DNA of 64,000 nt from the NCBI GenBank assembly GCA_021397835.1, contig JAJFZO010000896.1, positions 5,744,501 to 5,808,500 of the forward strand, given 5' to 3'. Origin of the DNA: Moringa oleifera. Its lineage: Eukaryota > Streptophyta > Magnoliopsida > Brassicales > Moringaceae. Each line of letters begins with the position of its first letter. The stretch's first letter is position 1. The notes under the pieces were generated by a model. The model had not been told where the DNA came from, searched no databases, and was given only the letters and a program-made list of their open reading frames with translations. The position numbers and the translations under genes were made by a program. This document shows, in pieces, positions 58,601-64,000 of this stretch.

Positions 58601-61600
58601 TGGGAAGTCACTGACGTTGGTGGATGCCAACGTCAGCACTAAGGGAGCTCAGCGATGACATAACTGTAGTCGGTGGCATTGATAGACATCTATGCTGGGT
58701 TTCCCTAAAGCTGGCCCAATGACAGTTGTTGGTCCAGGTAAACATGATGGCACGCACTAGAGGAGCCCAATGATGGCCTAGCAGTAGAAGTTACTACTAG
58801 GAGAGCCAGGAGGCTGCAATTGTTGGTGTTAGTAAACGTTTGCACCAACATTAACAGAAGCCAAGGATTGGTCAGCTATTATTATAGGGTTCTTACTAGT
58901 GTTAGTGGATGCTAGTACTAGTACTATACGAGCCCAACGATGACCCTATGATAGTTGCTAGTGTTGAGAGAGCTAACAAACATTCCTGGCCAGTCGTGGT
59001 AGCTAGAATAGGCTAGTGCCATCATAAAGAGGGCTTAACAATGACCCACTAGCTGTCATTGGCACTGGCAAACATCTATGCTGGGTTCTTTTAGCGATAG
59101 CCAAGCAAATGCGAAGGCAAGCACTAGAGGAGCCTAATGACGTCCTAGCCATAGTAGTTGGCATTGGAAGAGCCCAATAACTACTATGGGGAAGTCTCTG
59201 GTGGTGATAAACACTTATGCCAACTTTAGAGAACCCAACGACTGCCCAGTTACTATTACAGGGTAATTAATAATGTTACGAGACATCGATGTCAACATTT
59301 AAGAAAGTTAAGGATAGCCTAGCTATTGCTACAGGGAGCTCAACAATGACCCAGAAGTAGTTATTGGCACTAACCGACATATGTGCTTGGTTCCCTCACG
59401 GTGGCTCAGTGGTAATGGCTAGCACAGGTAAATGCGATGGTAACCATTAATAGAGCCCAATGATGACCTAGTAGTAGTAGTTAACATCGAAAGAGCCAAA
59501 AAATGACTACGTGGGATTCATTGAGTTGGCTAACACTCGGTCCAGCTTTGGGGGAACCCAACGACTACCCCAAAGACTTTTGTGAGGACGTCACTGGTCT
59601 TGGCACACATCGCGCCAGCTTCGGAGGAACCCAATGATTGCGTAGGTATTATTGTAGTGTAGTTATAAGTGTTGAAAGACGACGGTGCTAAAACTAGAGG
59701 AACCCAAGGACTGCTCACCTTGGTTAGTGAGGTAGTTGCTAGTGTTAGTAGATGTTAGTACTAGCATCACAGGAGTCCAGCAATGACCTAATAACAATCA
59801 CTGATGCTAGTATATGCTTGCGCTAGCAGAAGGAGAGCTTAGCAATAACCTGGCTTTAGGGGAATCAGTAACTTCTTAGTTAGTGCTACAGTGCATTGTC
59901 GGTGTTGGCAAACACTAGCGCGAACACTAGGGGAACCCAAAGACTACCCGGTTATTATTACAGGGCAGTTTTTGGGGTCGATAGATGCTAGTGCTAGCAT
60001 CGAATGAGCCTAACGATGACCCTATGACTATCATACGCATTAGGAGAGCTCGATGACTACCCAACTAATTTTGGATTATGGTTACTAGTGTTGGTAAATG
60101 CTAGTGCCAGCACCAAGGGAGCGCAATGACAACCCATGATAGTTGCTCACATTGGGAGAGCCTAATGAGCACTATTAAGCAGTCGTTAATGCTTCTAAAT
60201 GCCAGTGCTAGCATAAAGGAAGCTTAGAGATAACTAAGCAGTAGTCATTAATGTTACCAAACATCAACGATGGGATACGGCAGCGATCGCCCAACGATAG
60301 TCACTAGCATAGGTATATGCAAGGGCAAGCACTAAAGAAGCCTAACGATGGCCTAGCAGCAATAGTAGGTGTTAATATAACTCAAAGACTTTTGCGGGAA
60401 AGTTATTGGTACTAGTAAATGCTCATGCCAGCTTCATAAGAACTTAATAATCAAAATCATTAGGAAAGCCCAACAATTGTTATCAGTAGATACCAACGCC
60501 AACACTAAGGGAGCTTTGCGATGACCCAACAACTGTCGCTGGTGTTGGGAGATATCTTTCTTAGATCACCCCCAACAATGGCACAATGGCAGTAACTGAC
60601 GCACGTAGACATAAGTATGAGTATAAGTAGAGCCCAATGATGGCCTAATAACAATAGTTTGCATTTGCAAAGCTCAACGACTTGTGTGGGGAAGTCACTA
60701 GTGCTGGCAAACGCAAGGGCAAACACTATAGGAGCCCAATGATGGCTTAACAGTAGTTATTGGTGCTAGAAAAGCCTAACGATTGGTGCAAGGAAGTCGT
60801 TGGTGCTGGCAGGCATCGACACTGGGTTCCTCTGGCGATGCCCGAGCGATAATCGCTGGCATAAGTAGATGTAAGGGTAACCACTAGTGGAGCCCAACGA
60901 TGGCTTAACAATAGTACTTGGCATTAAGAGAGCCTAACAATTGGTACGAGGAAGTTATTAGTGCTAGCATATGCAAGGGGAAGCACTATAACAGCCTAAT
61001 GACTACCTAGCAACAATTATTGGTACTTGAAGAGCCCCACCACTATCGCGAGGAAGTCATGAATGTTAGTAGATGCTAGTACCAATTTCAAGGGAGCCTA
61101 ACCACTGCCCAACTACTACTACAGGGTAGTTATTGTTATTAATGAACGCTAGCACCAGCATTTAAGGAACCCAAGACTACCTAGCTATTGTTAGCACTAA
61201 GAGGAGCCCAACGGTGACCCCATAACAATTGTTGGCACTGGGAGAGCCTAAAAATACTAGTGGTACAAGCCAGTGCCATAATTAGAAGAGTTCAGCTATA
61301 ACCCAGCAGCAGTCACTAGTTCTAGCATTGAGGAGCTCATCTGTGCTAGGTTTCCCTAATGATAACATAACGATAGTCGCTAGAGCAGGTAAATATGAAG
61401 GCTAGAATTAGGAAAGCCCAACAACGGCCTTACAGTAGTAGTTAGCGATAGAAGAGCCCAATGACAATTGCAGGGCAGTCATTGGAACTGCAAATGCTAG
61501 CGCCAACTTTGAAGGAACCCAACAACTGCTTAGCTATAGGGCAGTTGTTGGTGTTGGCAGACGCTAGTGCCAACACTAGGGGAACCCATGGAAAGGCCAA

Positions 61601-64000
61601 CTGCAGTAGTGGGGCAGGTGTTAGTATTAGGATATGCTAGCGATCGCATGAGGGGAGCTCAACGATTACCCAATGGCAGTTGTGGGTGCTAGTAGGCATT
61701 AGTGCTGGGTTTCCATTACGATGGCCTAGCAGTAGTTGGTCGTGTAGGTACATGGGACCAATAGCACTAGAGGAGCCCAATGACGACGTAGCAGCAATAG
61801 TTGGCATTGGGAGAGCCTAACGATAACTGTGGGGAAGTTGCTCGTACTGGCAAATCTCGCACTAATTTTGGGGGAATCAAACAAATGCCCTACTACTTTT
61901 GCAATGCATGCAGGTGTTGGTGTCGATAGACACTAAAGCCAGCACCAAAAGAGCCCTACGATGACCTTATGATATTCCCTGGCATTATAAGGGCCCAACG
62001 ACTATTGTTAAATAGTCATCGATGCTGGTAGATGCTACCACCAGCATTATAAGAGCTTAGTAATAACATAGCAACAGTTGTTGGTGTTAGTAACATCAGT
62101 ACTAGTTTTTCCCAACGATGGCCCAGTGGTAGTTGTGGACGTAGGTAAATGCGTGGGCAAGCACTAGAAGAGCCAAAGAATGGCTTTTGTGGGAATGGTT
62201 GGCTTTTGGAGAGCCTAATAACTTCTGTGGGAAAGTCGTAGGTGCTGGCAAATGCTCGTGCTAACTTTAAAGGAACCAAACAAATTTTAAGGTACTACGA
62301 CTGGGTAGTTGCTTGTGTTGGCAAACACCAAAGCCAGCACTAGAGGAACCTAGGGATTGCCTATCTATTGTTGCGAGGTAGTTGATACTGTTGATAAATG
62401 TTAGTGCCAACATTTAGAGAGCCCAACGATAACCCAATGACAGTCGTAGGCATTAAAGGAGCCCAACACATGCTACTGTGTAGCCATTGACAATAACAGG
62501 CATATTCACTGGGTTGCCCTAGTGATGGCCTAATCATAGTCGCTGGCACAAGTAGACAAAAGGGCAACAATTAAAACAGCCCAACCATGGCCTAATGATA
62601 GTAGTTGGTGTTCCGAAAGCCCAATGGCTGCTGTGAAGAGGTCATTTGTGCTGTTGGATACTCATGCCAGATTTGGGGGAACCTAACCACTTCTTAGCTA
62701 CTTTTGCGATGCATTTGTTAATATTAGTAGATGCTTGTGGTAGAATTAGGGAAGCCTAGTGACGACCCCATGATAGTCAGTGGCATTGAGAGAGCACAAC
62801 GACTATAGCTAGGCAGTCATTGATGTGGTGTATGCTAGGGCTAACACTCAGGAAGCTTGATGATGACCCAACTATAGTCATTAGCATTGGCAAACTTTAT
62901 GCTGGGTTCTCTAAGTGATGGCCCAATTACAGCCGCTGGCACAGGTAGACGCGAGGGCAAACATAAGCAAGTCCAACGATGACTTAGACTTAGTAGCAGT
63001 TGTTTGCATTAGGAAAACCCAACCACTATTGCAAGAAAGGTGCAAATGCTGGCAGACTCTCGCGTCAGATTTTGAGGAACCCAACGACTACCAAGCTACT
63101 ACTATAAGGCAGTTACTAGCGTTGGTAGATGTTGGGGTCAACACTAGAGGAACTTATGGACTACCCAGCTATTGCTACGGAGCAGTCACTAGTGTTGATG
63201 GATGCTAGTGCTAGCATCAAAAGAGCCCAACAAAGACCCAATGACTTGCACTGGCATTAAGAGAGCCCAATGACTACTGCTACACAATCGCTGACACAGG
63301 TAGATGCCAGCGCCAATAGTAAGAAGCTCAAGAAAACTTAGCGACAATTGCCGTAGTGATGGCCCAACGTAAGTCAGTTGCACCAGTACGCGTGATGGCA
63401 AGCACCAGAGGAACCCAATGATGGCATAACGGCATTAGTTGGCATTAAGATAGCCAAACGATTATAGTAGGGAAGTCATTGGTGCTAACTAATGCTCGAA
63501 TGAGTTTTGAGAGAACCCAACAACTGCCCTGCCATTATTATGATGTAGTCGCTAATGTTTGGCTGGCATCGGTGGTAGCACCAAGGGATCCTAGGGACTT
63601 CCTAGTAATTGGTATAGGAAAGTTAATGTCAGTAGACGATGATACTAGCACCAAAGGAGCCCAACAATGTCCCCGTGACATTCACTGGCATTCAGAAAGC
63701 CCAACACTACTGTCGGGTAATCATTAGAGATATTTGAGGCCAATATCAGATCTTAGGAGCTCAATGATAAACTAGCAGTACTTGTAAGTGCTGGTAGACA
63801 TGTGCATTGGGTTCCCCAACGATGTTCCATGGTCATAGCTAGCATAGGTAAACGAGAGAGTAAGCACTAGGGAAGCCGAACAAGAAGTTAGCAACAGTAT
63901 TGGTGCTCAAAAAGCATAACAACTACATAATTGCTGCTACGAGGTAGTTGCTAATGTCAGTAAATGCCAACGTTAGCCTTAGTGAACCTAGGGACTGCTT
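55616..64000 (+). repeat. GC-rich composite satellite, sub-units in a loose 400-460 bp period
   Basis: Sub-units of about 45-65 bp share words such as GGAGCCCAACGATGACC, GTAGTCGCTGGCATTGG, GGCAGTTGCTGGTGTTGG and TAGATGCTAGTGCCAGCAC. A longer anchor, TGGGTTCCCTNNNGATGGCCCA, recurs near 56084, 56495, 56957, 58045, 58697, 59080, 59380, 60270, 60560, 60820, 61347, 61700, 62098, 62506, 62902, 63350 and 63806, with frequent steps of about 390-460 bp. Copies are diverged and the array continues past the window. Open frames inside are artefacts. Confidence 0.8.

Noticed and set aside
57255..63727. Open frames in the composite satellite
   Set aside because: Repeat-derived, broken differently in each copy.
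1..64000. tRNA genes, miRNA genes or organelle DNA inserts
   Set aside because: I found no paired A and B box with a cloverleaf, and no plastid or mitochondrial gene sequence; the only long hairpins are those before TNP2.

Overview
This window is repeat-rich, gene-poor nuclear DNA of a flowering plant, probably pericentromeric or other constitutive heterochromatin. Plant signs are a CACTA (En/Spm) transposon, a Mutator-like element carrying a ULP1-type gene, Ty3/gypsy fragments primed by initiator-Met tRNA, degenerate CCCTAAA-like tracts, 5S rDNA-derived repeats and an exon of the photomorphogenesis regulator COP1. The species cannot be named from the sequence. I found no clearly intact cellular gene; every recognisable coding stretch is a broken transposon gene or a captured exon.

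Layout. 1-480: degenerate short repeat. 1857-10918: a CACTA element with a palindrome block, a broken TNP2 transposase (2319-5686), a broken second gene of the Transposase_24/DUF8039/Ulp1 type (5845-8964), about 20 subterminal repeats of 58 bp and a 3' terminus ending TAGTG. It interrupts a gypsy gag-protease fragment that resumes at 10919. 11346-29820: an AT-rich satellite with a 17-bp period whose polarity flips several times. It encloses two homologous LTR-like blocks (13893-14731 and 22280-23138), a gag fragment, and two tracts of degenerate telomere-like repeat that follow the LTRs. 29980-31711 and 34036-34953: two oppositely oriented arrays of 5S rRNA pseudogenes, with two captured exons between them (a plant nucleotidyltransferase with PAP/OAS1 substrate-binding domain, and COP1 exon 1 with its RING finger). 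36479-45486: a Mutator-like element with two convergent broken genes, DUF1985-Ulp1 on plus and a MURA-type transposase on minus. 45487-50404: AT-rich, no gene recognised. 50405-51660: another piece of the 5S-derived array. 51670-55615: GC-rich satellite with a period near 180 bp. 55616-64000: a second GC-rich composite satellite with short sub-units inside a loose period of roughly 400-460 bp.

How it fits together. Transposons and satellites have been nested, duplicated and inverted. Several premature stops look like C-to-T or G-to-A changes (CGA to TGA, CAG to TAG, TGG to TGA/TAG), as expected of methylated, silenced DNA. The most unusual points are the recurring TCGTAAC motif in every noncoding part of the Mutator-like element with its polarity following the genes, the captured COP1/nucleotidyltransferase exon pair between inverted 5S pseudogene arrays, the polarity-switching 17-bp satellite joined to inverted telomere-like tracts, and the tandem palindromes just before the CACTA transposase.
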